Source of the DNA: an uncultured Pelagibacteraceae bacterium
Lineage (GTDB): Bacteria; Pseudomonadota; Alphaproteobacteria; Pelagibacterales; Pelagibacteraceae
Direction of reading: 5' to 3'
DNA length: 46,094 bases
NCBI GenBank assembly: GCA_902629285.1
Contig: CACOQN010000012.1
Location: 1 to 46,094 of the forward strand
Shown: positions 37,964-45,517 of the stretch, one piece after another
Numbering within the stretch: position 1 is the first letter of the stretch
Layout: each line of letters starts with the position of its first letter
Position numbers and translations under genes: made by a program
Notes under the pieces: generated by a model
Seen by the model: only the letters and a program-made list of their open reading frames with translations
Databases searched by the model: none
What the model was told of the DNA's origin: nothing

Positions 37964-37995
37964 GATCTATTAATGTTGATAAATAGCCGAATCTT
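37962..37995 (-). repeat. Inverted repeat touching the tRNA promoter -35
   Basis: AAGAT and CTATT, separated by four bases, pair with AATAG-ATCTT around a 10-base loop, giving two 5-bp stems with a 4-base bulge. The last two bases of the repeat are the first two of the TTGACG -35 element. There is no following U-tract, so it is not a standard intrinsic terminator. It may end the lon transcript, bind a regulator, or be chance. Confidence 0.4.
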
Positions 37996-38018
37996 TTTAA
38001 TTTATTATAATTTTAAAT

Positions 38019-38138
38019 TTAAAAGCCACCTCGCCAATTATTCTTATTTTTAAAATTTTTTTCCTCAAATTTACTAATTGGCATAAATAAATAGAATAAA
38101 ACTAAAATGACAAATATTAAAAAAAGTGCAATTTCCAT
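38019..38138 (-). CDS. Hypothetical 39-aa single-helix membrane microprotein downstream of lon
   Basis: This is an ATG-started ORF of 39 codons plus stop, beginning 12 bp after the lon stop codon on the same strand. The product has an N-terminal hydrophobic helix (about residues 2-20, MEIALFLIFVILVLFYLF), then a charged segment with KFEEKNFKNKNN and a C-terminal NWRGGF. This membrane-anchor-plus-polar-tail design resembles many real small proteins. No ribosome-binding site is visible. It occupies the place where hupB usually follows lon, but has no similarity to HU. Function is unknown. AT-rich DNA can give such an ORF by chance, so conservation is the key test. Confidence 0.5.
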   Translation of the reverse strand: MEIALFLIFVILVLFYLFMPISKFEEKNFKNKNNWRGGF

Positions 38139-38150
38139 GGTGATTTTAAC

Positions 38151-40529
38151 TTATTGTATACTAGCTTGAGATTTATCGTCTTTTTTAGAGATATCAACTT
38201 CAACCCATTCTGTAGGTTTTAATTCTTTTGTTAAAGCTATTTTTATAACCTGATCAGCATATTCAACTGGTGTAATTTTAATATCATCAATAATCTTTTT
38301 AGGCATATCAACTAAATCTTTTTCATTTTCTTTAGGAATTAATACCTCTTTAATGCCAGCTCTATGTGCTGCTAATAATTTTTCTTTTAAACCTCCGATT
38401 GGCAATACTTGACCAGTTAAAGTTACTTCACCTGTCATTGCTAGATCTCTCCTTACAGGAATATTTGTAATTGATGAAACGATAGATGTAACCATACCAA
38501 TACCCGCTGATGGACCATCTTTTGGTGTTGCACCTTCTGGTACATGAATGTGGAAATCTTTTTTTTCAAAAATAGGTGGTATTATTCCATATTCTAAACA
38601 TTTTGATCTTACAAAAGATTTTGCAGCTTTAACGGACTCTTGCATTACATCTCCAAGTTTTCCGGTTATTTGCATTCTACCTTTACCTGGCATTGTAACA
38701 GTTTCAATTTTTAAAATTTCTCCACCATACTCTGTCCACGCTAATCCAGTAACAATTCCAACTCTATTCTCAGACTCTAATTCTCCAAACTTAAACTTAG
38801 GAACACCTAAAAAATCTGATAAATTTTTATTATTAATTCCAACTTCTTTTTCTTCTCCAGCAACAATTTTTTTAACAACTTTTCTTGCAAGCTTAGAAAT
38901 TTCTCTTTCTAGGTTTCTAACGCCTGATTCTTTTGTATAACCTCTTATTATTTCTTTTATAATATCATCATCTAATTTCATTTCTTTTTCTTTAACACCA
39001 TTATCCTTTATCTGTTTTGGTAAAAGATATTTATTTGCAATACTTATTTTTTCATCTTCAGTATAACCAGCTAATCTTATTACCTCCATACGATCTAATA
39101 GTGGTGGTAAAATATTCAAAGTATTAGCAGTCGTTACAAACATTACATCTGATAAATCATAATCAACTTCTAAGTAGTGATCATTAAACGTTGTATTTTG
39201 CTCTGGATCTAAGGCTTCTAATAATGCTGAAGAAGGATCACCTCTATAGTCATTCCCAATTTTATCAATTTCATCTAACAAAATTAATGGATTTTTTGTT
39301 CCTGCTTTTTTCATCATTTGAATAATTTTTCCAGGCAATGATCCAATATATGTTCTTCTATGGCCTCTAATTTCAGCCTCATCTCTCATTCCTCCAACTG
39401 ACATCCTAACAAATTCTCTGTTAGTTGCTTTGGCTATTGATTTACCTAAAGATGTCTTTCCAACACCTGGAGGGCCAACCAAACACAATATGGGACCTTT
39501 AATTTTTTCCATTCTCTTTTGAACAGCTAAAAATTCAACTATCCTCTCTTTAACTTTTTCCAATCCATAGTGATCTTTATCTAAAATATTTAGAGCTTTA
39601 ACTAAATCTATGTCAACCTCACTTTTTTTATACCAAGGAAGTTCAGTCATCCAATCTAAGTAATTTCTTACGACCGTTGCCTCTGCAGACATTGGACTCA
39701 TATTTTTTAATTTTTTCAATTCTTGAAGACATTTTTTTTCTACCTCTTTTGGCATCTTAGCTTTCGTTATTGCTTTATTTAGACTAGTTGTTTCATCTTT
39801 ACCGTCTTCAATTTCTCCAAGTTCTTTTTGAATAGCCTTTAATTGTTCGTTAAGATAGTATTCCCTTTGAGTTTTTTCCATTTGAGTTTTCACTCTACCT
39901 CTTATTCTTTTTTCAACACCGATAATACTTGTTTCATTTTCCATTATTTTAATAATTGCGTTTAATCTTTTTTTAACATCAGCAGTTTCAAAAATTTGTT
40001 GTTTTTCAGAAATGGTGGCTGTTATGTGAGAGGCAATATTATCAGCAATTTGAGAAGGGTCTTTTAATTGTTTTATAGTATTTATAGTATCGTTAGAAAT
40101 TTTTTTGTTTATTGAAGTTAACTTTTCCAACCGTCTTAAAGCTGTTGCCGCAAGTGGAAATAAATCTTCGTCTTTTGGTGAAATATCTTGATAATTAGTG
40201 TAATCACACGTGATAAATTTGTCATTGTCCTTAAAGTCTAAAATTTTTACTCTTTTAATACCTTCCACTAAAACTTTTACTGTTCCATCTGGTAATTTTA
40301 ATAATTGTAAAATACTTCCTTCACAGCCATACATAAAAACATCTGTTTTCTTTGGATCATCAATTTCTGAATTTTTTTGAGTAACTAAAATTATTTTTTT
40401 TTCATTTTTCATTACTTCATTTAATGCAGATATTGACTTGTCTCTCCCTACAAATAAGGGAATTACCATGCTTGGGAAGACAACTATGTCTCTTAAAGGT
40501 AAAAGCGGTAGTGTTATTTTAACTTCCAT
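38151..40529 (-). CDS. lon: ATP-dependent protease Lon
   Basis: Lon degrades misfolded and regulatory proteins in the cytoplasm. The N-terminal LAN domain (about residues 6-200, LPLLPLRDIVVFPSMV) is followed by an AAA+ module with Walker A GPPGVGKT (352-359) and Walker B LILLDEID. The serine protease domain has the catalytic dyad Ser674 (PKDGPSAG) and Lys717 (GGLKEKLLAAHRAG). The 792-aa length is typical. It follows clpX by 60 bp, with no clear terminator between. Confidence 0.97.
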   Translation of the reverse strand: MEVKITLPLLPLRDIVVFPSMVIPLFVGRDKSISALNEVMKNEKKIILVTQKNSEIDDPKKTDVFMYGCEGSILQLLKLPDGTVKVLVEGIKRVKILDFKDNDKFITCDYTNYQDISPKDEDLFPLAATALRRLEKLTSINKKISNDTINTIKQLKDPSQIADNIASHITATISEKQQIFETADVKKRLNAIIKIMENETSIIGVEKRIRGRVKTQMEKTQREYYLNEQLKAIQKELGEIEDGKDETTSLNKAITKAKMPKEVEKKCLQELKKLKNMSPMSAEATVVRNYLDWMTELPWYKKSEVDIDLVKALNILDKDHYGLEKVKERIVEFLAVQKRMEKIKGPILCLVGPPGVGKTSLGKSIAKATNREFVRMSVGGMRDEAEIRGHRRTYIGSLPGKIIQMMKKAGTKNPLILLDEIDKIGNDYRGDPSSALLEALDPEQNTTFNDHYLEVDYDLSDVMFVTTANTLNILPPLLDRMEVIRLAGYTEDEKISIANKYLLPKQIKDNGVKEKEMKLDDDIIKEIIRGYTKESGVRNLEREISKLARKVVKKIVAGEEKEVGINNKNLSDFLGVPKFKFGELESENRVGIVTGLAWTEYGGEILKIETVTMPGKGRMQITGKLGDVMQESVKAAKSFVRSKCLEYGIIPPIFEKKDFHIHVPEGATPKDGPSAGIGMVTSIVSSITNIPVRRDLAMTGEVTLTGQVLPIGGLKEKLLAAHRAGIKEVLIPKENEKDLVDMPKKIIDDIKITPVEYADQVIKIALTKELKPTEWVEVDISKKDDKSQASIQ

Positions 40530-40589
40530 ATGAATAATATGGAGATTATATTTTATAATGCAATAGGTTTTTATTACTTATTAAGGATA

Positions 40590-41858
40590 TTAAGCCGCTG
40601 TCGTCTTATTTGGCTTAGTTTTACTGTCACCCTTTACATGAACTAAAATAGGTTGAGACAGTCCTTTAGCTGCACCAGCATCAATAATTACTTCCTCTAT
40701 ATTATCTTGACTAGGCAAATCGTACATTGTTTTTAATAAAATATTTTCTAGTATCGATCTAAGACCTCTTGCTCCCGTTTTTTTGCTAATTGCTTTTTGC
40801 GCTATTTCTTTTAAAGCATTTTCTTTAAAAGATAGCTTTGCACCATCTAATTTAAATAACTCTTGATATTGCTTCACTAAAGAATTTTTTGGTTCCTGTA
40901 GTATTTTTATCAATGATTTTTCATCTAAATCTTCAAGAGTTGCTATCATTGGAAGTCTTCCAATAAATTCTGGAATTAATCCAAATTTTAATAAATCTTC
41001 TGGCTCCAAACCTTTCATCCACTCACCAGTTTTTTTATCTTGTGTATTTTTTACGTCTGCACCGAAGCCAATTGAAGTTCCTTTATCTCTTTGAGAAATA
41101 ATTCTATCAAGTCCCGCAAATGCACCTCCACAAATAAATAAAATATTTGTAGTATCTACTTGTAAAAATTCTTGTTGTGGATGTTTTCTACCTCCTTGAG
41201 GTGGAACACTAGCAACTGTGCCCTCCATTATTTTTAGCAAAGCTTGTTGAACTCCTTCACCTGACACATCTCTAGTGATTGACGGATTTTCTGACTTTCT
41301 ACTTATCTTATCTACTTCATCAATATAGACAATTCCCCTTTGAGCTTTCTCAACATTATAATCAGAAGCTTGTAATAATTTTAATATTATATTTTCAACA
41401 TCTTCCCCAACATAACCTGCTTCTGTCAGTGTAGTTGCGTCTGCCATTGTAAATGGAACGTCTAAAATTCTAGCAAGCGTTTGTGCGAGCAACGTTTTAC
41501 CACAGCCAGTAGGACCTACTAGGAGTATATTAGATTTTGATAATTCTACATTTTTACTTGTTCTACTCTCATAATTTAATCGTTTGTAGTGATTATGAAC
41601 CGCAACAGATAAAACTTTTTTAGCATGAACTTGACCAATAACATAATCATCTAATACTGAACAAATTTCTTTTGGAGAAGGAAGACCGTCTTGATGTTTA
41701 ACAAAAGTGTCTTTGTTTTCCTCTTTAATAATATCCATACATAGCTCAACGCATTCGTCACAAATAAATACAGTTGGGCCCGCAATTAACTTTCTAACTT
41801 CATGCTGGCTCTTGCCGCAGAAAGAACAGTAAAGAATATTTTTATTATTATTTGTCAT
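40590..41858 (-). CDS. clpX: ATP-dependent Clp protease ATP-binding subunit ClpX
   Basis: ClpX is the AAA+ unfoldase that feeds substrates to ClpP. The N-terminal zinc-binding domain has Cys11, 14, 33 and 36. Walker A is GPTGCGKT (115-122), the pore loop GYVGED, Walker [10 protein letters not shown], and the ClpP-docking IGF loop is [10 protein letters not shown]. The 422-aa length is typical. It follows clpP with a 93 bp spacer that contains a promoter-like -10. Confidence 0.97.
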   Translation of the reverse strand: MTNNNKNILYCSFCGKSQHEVRKLIAGPTVFICDECVELCMDIIKEENKDTFVKHQDGLPSPKEICSVLDDYVIGQVHAKKVLSVAVHNHYKRLNYESRTSKNVELSKSNILLVGPTGCGKTLLAQTLARILDVPFTMADATTLTEAGYVGEDVENIILKLLQASDYNVEKAQRGIVYIDEVDKISRKSENPSITRDVSGEGVQQALLKIMEGTVASVPPQGGRKHPQQEFLQVDTTNILFICGGAFAGLDRIISQRDKGTSIGFGADVKNTQDKKTGEWMKGLEPEDLLKFGLIPEFIGRLPMIATLEDLDEKSLIKILQEPKNSLVKQYQELFKLDGAKLSFKENALKEIAQKAISKKTGARGLRSILENILLKTMYDLPSQDNIEEVIIDAGAAKGLSQPILVHVKGDSKTKPNKTTAA

Positions 41859-41893
41859 TTTAATTTTTTATAACGAATCAATTTTAATACTTT

Positions 41894-41899
41894 ATTATA
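41894..41899 (-). promoter_or_regulatory. Possible -10 element for clpX
   Basis: A perfect TATAAT on the minus strand lies 35 bp upstream of the clpX ATG, in the 93 bp gap after clpP. No matching -35 is at the standard distance, and the background is very AT-rich, so a separate clpX promoter is only suggested. Confidence 0.35.
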
Positions 41900-41951
41900 T
41901 AAGACTTACACTAATCAAGTTTGTATTAAAGTTTTTCCTATATATTGTATA

Positions 41952-42563
41952 TTATGATCTTTTTTCTACTACTTCGTCAACAAGTCCGAATGATTGTGCA
42001 ATATCTGCTGTCATAAAATTATCCCTTTCAAGAGCAGATTTAATTTCATCGACACTTTTGCCTGTATGTTTAGAATAAATTTCGTTTAGTCTTTTCTTCA
42101 ATGATAAAACTTCATTTGCATGAATTTCAATATCCGTTGCTTGACCCTGAAAACCTGCAGATGGTTGGTGGACCATTATTCTGGAATTAGGCAATGAAAA
42201 TCTTTTTCCTTTTGTTCCTGCTGCAAGTAAAAAGGAGCCCATAGAAGCTGCTTGACCAATACATAAAGTAGAAATATCTGGTTTTACATATTGCATTGTA
42301 TCATAAATACCAAGACCAGCTGTTACTAAACCACCAGGACTATTTATATATAAATAAATTTCCTTTTTTGGATCTTCAGCCTCCAAAAATAACAATTGAG
42401 CAGTGACTAAGGAGGCAACGTTGTCATTAATTTGACCAGTCAAAAAAATAATTCTTTCTTTTAATAGTCTAGAATAAATATCATAAGCCCTTTCACCTTT
42501 GCTTGATTGCTCAACAACCATTGGTACAAGATTGCTCATATATTCTGATAATTTTGTTGTCAT
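41952..42563 (-). CDS. clpP: ATP-dependent Clp protease proteolytic subunit ClpP
   Basis: ClpP is the serine peptidase that forms the tetradecameric degradation chamber. The catalytic triad is Ser107 ([10 protein letters not shown]), His132 ([10 protein letters not shown]) and Asp181 (ERDNFM), matching E. coli mature Ser97/His122/Asp171. [20 protein letters not shown] precedes the active site. The 203-aa length is normal and probably includes a short propeptide. It lies 32 bp downstream of tig, the standard tig-clpP-clpX-lon order. Confidence 0.97.
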   Translation of the reverse strand: MTTKLSEYMSNLVPMVVEQSSKGERAYDIYSRLLKERIIFLTGQINDNVASLVTAQLLFLEAEDPKKEIYLYINSPGGLVTAGLGIYDTMQYVKPDISTLCIGQAASMGSFLLAAGTKGKRFSLPNSRIMVHQPSAGFQGQATDIEIHANEVLSLKKRLNEIYSKHTGKSVDEIKSALERDNFMTADIAQSFGLVDEVVEKRS

Positions 42564-42595
42564 AAGTTGATTCGTTTTACTTATACAACTTGGGA

Positions 42596-44032
42596 TTACT
42601 TTTTGCTAACTTTTTTTGCTTTTTTTACTGAAGGCTTTGATTTTACCTTTTTAACCGCTGATTTTTTTTCTTTAGTAGATTTTGTTGTTTGTTTATTCTT
42701 TGTTACATTTTTTTCATTTTCGTGACTATGATCATGAGATTCTTCATGAGCTTCTTTTAAAATTTTTTCTGCATCTTCTTTTGATATCTCTTTTTTGTTT
42801 GCTTTACCTTTTTCCTTAATTAAATTTAGAATTTTTTCCTCATATACCGTTCCTCTTAGACTTGCTAATGCTGAAGGGTTTTTTTGATAAAAATCCATTA
42901 CCATTTTTTCTTGTCCAGGCATCATTCTTAATTGTTTCTGAACTTCAGCTTGTATCTCTTGTTCTGTAACTTTAATTTGATTTTTTTCACCAAATTCATT
43001 TAAAATTAAACCAGTCTTAATTCTTGTTCTCGCCTTGTTTTCGAAATTATTTTTATTTTTCTTTACTTCATCCTCAGGCATTCCTTGAGAAAGAATTTTT
43101 ACTTCCTCCTCTATTAAGTTTTCAGGAATTTCATCTACTTTTATTTTTTCTATTTCTCTCAAAATTTGATTTTTAGACAACTGATCTAATGAATTTTTAA
43201 ATTCATCATTAATTTGTTTCGAAATTAAATTTTTTAAATCTTTTAAATCTTTTGCTCCCAAATTTTTTGCAAAATTATCATCAATTTTTATTTCTTCAGG
43301 TTGTTTAACATTTAAAATCTTGCAACTAAATTTTGCTTTTTTGTTTACTAATTCTTTTTCTGGGAAATTTTCTGGCAACGTAGCTTCAATAATTTTTTCA
43401 TCGTCTTTTTTAACTCCAATTAATTGCTCGTCAAAGCCTTTTAAAAATAAATCTTTTCCTAAAGTTAATTGAGTATTTTTTCCTTCGCTACCTTTAAAAT
43501 CTTTACCATCAACAGTTGCTTTATAATCTAAAGAAACTAAATCGCCTTTTTTTGCTTTTGTATCCGCACTAACCTCTTTAAAGTTTGGTTGATTTTTAGC
43601 TATTTCTTTAAGTCTTTTATCTGTTTCGATAGCATCAATTTTTACACTGTATTCATCAAATTTAATATTTTCTAAAGATTTAATTTCTACCTTTGGTAAC
43701 TCTGTAACTGATAATATATATTCCAAATCTTTATCCTCTCCGTATGTCTTTAAATCTAACTTTGGTTGACCTGCCGGCTTAATTTTATTTTCTTCTAGTG
43801 CTTTTGTTGAAGTTTCTTTTAAAACTTTGTCTAAAACTTCACCAAATACAGCTTTACCAAATTGTCTTTTAAGAATTTCTTTGGGGACTTTTCCTGGCCT
43901 AAAACCTTTAAGGTTCACAGTACTTTTGATTTCATCATATTTTTTATCCATGTAAGAGTTCATTGTCTCTTTGTCGATGAAAACTCTAATGTCTTTATTT
44001 AAACCTTTTATATTTTCTACTGTAATTTTCAT
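42596..44032 (-). CDS. tig: Trigger factor with extended His/Lys-rich tail
   Basis: Trigger factor is the ribosome-bound chaperone for nascent chains. The N-terminal domain has the ribosome-docking signature GFRPGKVP (43-50). A FKBP-type PPIase domain (about 150-240, [19 protein letters not shown]) and a helical C-terminal domain follow. I place the start at the ATG at 44032 (478 aa, [10 protein letters not shown]). A longer frame to 44071 would run into tRNA-Leu and is rejected. Residues 428-478 form a low-complexity tail with a histidine cluster ([10 protein letters not shown]) and then many lysines, absent from E. coli trigger factor. The tRNA-Leu gene ends only 9 bp upstream. Confidence 0.95.
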   Translation of the reverse strand: MKITVENIKGLNKDIRVFIDKETMNSYMDKKYDEIKSTVNLKGFRPGKVPKEILKRQFGKAVFGEVLDKVLKETSTKALEENKIKPAGQPKLDLKTYGEDKDLEYILSVTELPKVEIKSLENIKFDEYSVKIDAIETDKRLKEIAKNQPNFKEVSADTKAKKGDLVSLDYKATVDGKDFKGSEGKNTQLTLGKDLFLKGFDEQLIGVKKDDEKIIEATLPENFPEKELVNKKAKFSCKILNVKQPEEIKIDDNFAKNLGAKDLKDLKNLISKQINDEFKNSLDQLSKNQILREIEKIKVDEIPENLIEEEVKILSQGMPEDEVKKNKNNFENKARTRIKTGLILNEFGEKNQIKVTEQEIQAEVQKQLRMMPGQEKMVMDFYQKNPSALASLRGTVYEEKILNLIKEKGKANKKEISKEDAEKILKEAHEESHDHSHENEKNVTKNKQTTKSTKEKKSAVKKVKSKPSVKKAKKVSKK

Positions 44033-44041
44033 AATTTTTAA

Positions 44042-44126
44042 TGGTAGGGCGAAAAGGACTCGAACCTTCACATGTTGCCATATTGGTTCCTAAGACCAAC
44101 GCGTCTACCAATTCCGCCATCGCCCC
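44042..44126 (-). tRNA. tRNA-Leu (anticodon UAG)
   Basis: An 85-nt class II tRNA is present with encoded CCA (44044-44042), a long variable arm (AUGGCAACAU) and anticodon UAG at 44092-44090, in loop CUUAGGA on stem UUGGU/ACCAA. D-arm GGCGGAAUUGGUAGACGC and T-loop GGUUCGAGUCC are typical of tRNA-Leu. The acceptor stem begins with a G1-U72 wobble in place of the usual G-C. The 3' end is 9 bp from the tig start codon. Confidence 0.96.
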
Positions 44127-44145
44127 ACAAATTACGAGGTTTTAT

Positions 44146-44175
44146 ATATTATTGAAGCTATTTGTCCAATGACAA
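44146..44175 (-). promoter_or_regulatory. Probable promoter for tRNA-Leu and tig
   Basis: On the minus strand TTGTCA (44175-44170, five of six bases) and TAATAT (44151-44146, four of six) are 18 bp apart. Transcription would start close to 44138, about a dozen nucleotides before the mature tRNA. No other promoter-like site separates tRNA-Leu from tig, so both are probably served by this one. The remaining stretch to 44229 holds nothing else I can support. Confidence 0.5.
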
Positions 44176-44229
44176 TTATTAAAAAAAATTAACTATTTAT
44201 CATTTAAATTTTATATTAATTTTAAAAAT

Positions 44230-44403
44230 ATGAGTAAAGTTAAAATAATAAGTATAATTTATGCTATTGGCATTATTGTTGGTGCATTATTTTTTGATGT
44301 TTGGAGTGCCGAAACAACTCTCTTAAAAACTATGTCAGTATTTACTTGGACAATTATCTTTATTATAGCTTTATTTTTTATAGATAAAAATGAAAGAGAA
44401 TAA
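44230..44403 (+). CDS. Hypothetical 57-aa two-helix membrane protein
   Basis: This is an ATG-started ORF of 57 codons. The product has two hydrophobic helices (about residues 5-22 and 34-52), linked by DVWSAETTLLKT and ending DKNERE. I do not recognise a family. Its stop overlaps the start of the next + strand gene by 14 bp, a frame-shifted overlap typical of translationally coupled genes, which supports it as real. It may be a membrane partner of the secreted protein encoded next. Confidence 0.65.
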   Translation: MSKVKIISIIYAIGIIVGALFFDVWSAETTLLKTMSVFTWTIIFIIALFFIDKNERE

Positions 44404-44812
44404 ATTTATTTTTTTTTTCATATTATTTTATTTAATCAGCTTTAGATTAAATGCAGAAATTATTGTTCTTAGTAAATGTGATCACAAAGAAGATAAGTTT
44501 TTAAAAAATGAATATATTCTTGATCTTAATGAATTAATTATGACAAGAAATTACGTTTATAATGAAGAAACATACCAAAAATATAGAATTACAGATTTAA
44601 GTGTAAAAAAATCAAATTCATATGTCAGAAATATTTATGAAGAGGATGGAAGAATACTTACTTTAAAGCATGGTTATCCTCAATTTTATACTCAGATTTT
44701 ATTTGAAAAAGATAAACAAGAAATATTTATTAAAGCAGTTTTAAATGATATTGAGAGCCTTTCAAAAGTTTCAACTTGCAAAAAAATTGAAAAATTTGAT
44801 CAGCGAAGCTAA
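44390..44812 (+). CDS. Hypothetical secreted 140-aa protein with two cysteines
   Basis: A signal peptide is clear: MKENK, a Phe/Leu/Ile-rich core, then a cleavage-like LNAEI near residue 22. The mature part is short and polar, with Cys30 near the start and Cys130 near the end, which could form a disulfide in the periplasm. I do not recognise a family. The start overlaps the 57-aa gene by 14 bp and the stop overlaps the stop of the convergent 45-aa gene by 4 bp. Confidence 0.75.
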   Translation: MKENKFIFFFILFYLISFRLNAEIIVLSKCDHKEDKFLKNEYILDLNELIMTRNYVYNEETYQKYRITDLSVKKSNSYVRNIYEEDGRILTLKHGYPQFYTQILFEKDKQEIFIKAVLNDIESLSKVSTCKKIEKFDQRS

Positions 44813-44946
44813 TTTTTATTTTTTTTCTTTGCTTTACTCTTAGTTAAAAATTCTTTTTTTAATTCAAATCTACTATTTGTAATATTTGATCTATGTTTTG
44901 CGTAAGCTTGTTTTTGTGCTTGGCGTAAAGCTTTCTTAGATGACAT
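44809..44946 (-). CDS. Hypothetical 45-aa strongly basic protein
   Basis: This ORF encodes a 45-residue protein with 12 Lys, 3 Arg and only 2 Glu and no Asp, reading MSSKKALRQAQKQAYAKHRS at the start and ending in a lysine/asparagine run. The composition suggests binding to RNA, DNA or the ribosome. I recognise no family. It lies 11 bp after the histidine phosphatase gene on the same strand, so it is probably cotranscribed. It meets the convergent 140-aa gene at the shared bases CTAA. Confidence 0.55.
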   Translation of the reverse strand: MSSKKALRQAQKQAYAKHRSNITNSRFELKKEFLTKSKAKKKNKN

Positions 44947-44957
44947 AATAATTTAAT

Positions 44958-45515
44958 TTAATATTCTATTTCTAAAGTATCAACAATATTTAGATTTTTA
45001 TCAGTTATAATAATCTCTCCAGAAGAAGGTGCATAGTTTAATATTTCAGAGATAAATACATAATGAGTTACAAATATTAAATTATCTTTTTTATTCCAAT
45101 TATTTAAAAACTTTCGAAAGTCTCTAACTTGTTTTTTTCTATTTTTCCTAAATTCAGGACTGTAAAATGAGTTGAGAAATTTTTTTATTTCAAATCTATC
45201 AAAAGCAATAGATGCTGTTTCTTTACATCTACACCATTCACTTGAATAAACATTATTAATTTTAACATTATATCTAGAAAAAAAATTTCCTATATTTTTA
45301 GATTGATTTCTTCCACTATCATTTAAATTTCTTTGAGTAGAACAATCGTTTAAATTGAAATTTTTAGGATCACCACTTCCAGGTGCATAAGCATGTCTAA
45401 TAAATATTAATTTTCCACCCTGCTGAAACTCTTTTATTAAATTTTGATTTAAATCTGCTTTGACACTACAAGTTAAAAATATAAAAGTAACAAGTATAGT
45501 TTTTAAAAATTTCAT
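44958..45515 (-). CDS. Exported histidine phosphatase family protein
   Basis: This 185-aa protein belongs to the histidine phosphatase (phosphoglycerate mutase-like) superfamily. A signal peptide covers about residues 1-20 (ending SVKA). The catalytic signature is IRHAYAPG, with phospho-accepting His41 after Arg40. RNLNDSGRNQSKNIG, SSEWCRCKETA and the second catalytic His151 in FVTHY follow in family order. It is probably a periplasmic phosphatase of unknown substrate; no lipobox is seen. The start is fixed by an in-frame stop at 45527-45525. The start codon lies 2 bp from that of the divergent glycosylase gene. Confidence 0.88.
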   Translation of the reverse strand: MKFLKTILVTFIFLTCSVKADLNQNLIKEFQQGGKLIFIRHAYAPGSGDPKNFNLNDCSTQRNLNDSGRNQSKNIGNFFSRYNVKINNVYSSEWCRCKETASIAFDRFEIKKFLNSFYSPEFRKNRKKQVRDFRKFLNNWNKKDNLIFVTHYVFISEILNYAPSSGEIIITDKNLNIVDTLEIEY

Positions 45516-45517
45516 AT

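Noticed and set aside
40590..41858. Cysteine in the ClpX Walker A loop (GPTGCGKT) as an odd active-site change
   Set aside because: A cysteine at this non-catalytic position is common in alphaproteobacterial ClpX; Lys121 and Thr122 are intact.
44033..44071. Upstream extension of the tig frame
   Set aside because: It would place 13 codons across the tRNA-Leu 3' half; the ATG at 44032 gives the normal trigger factor N-terminus.
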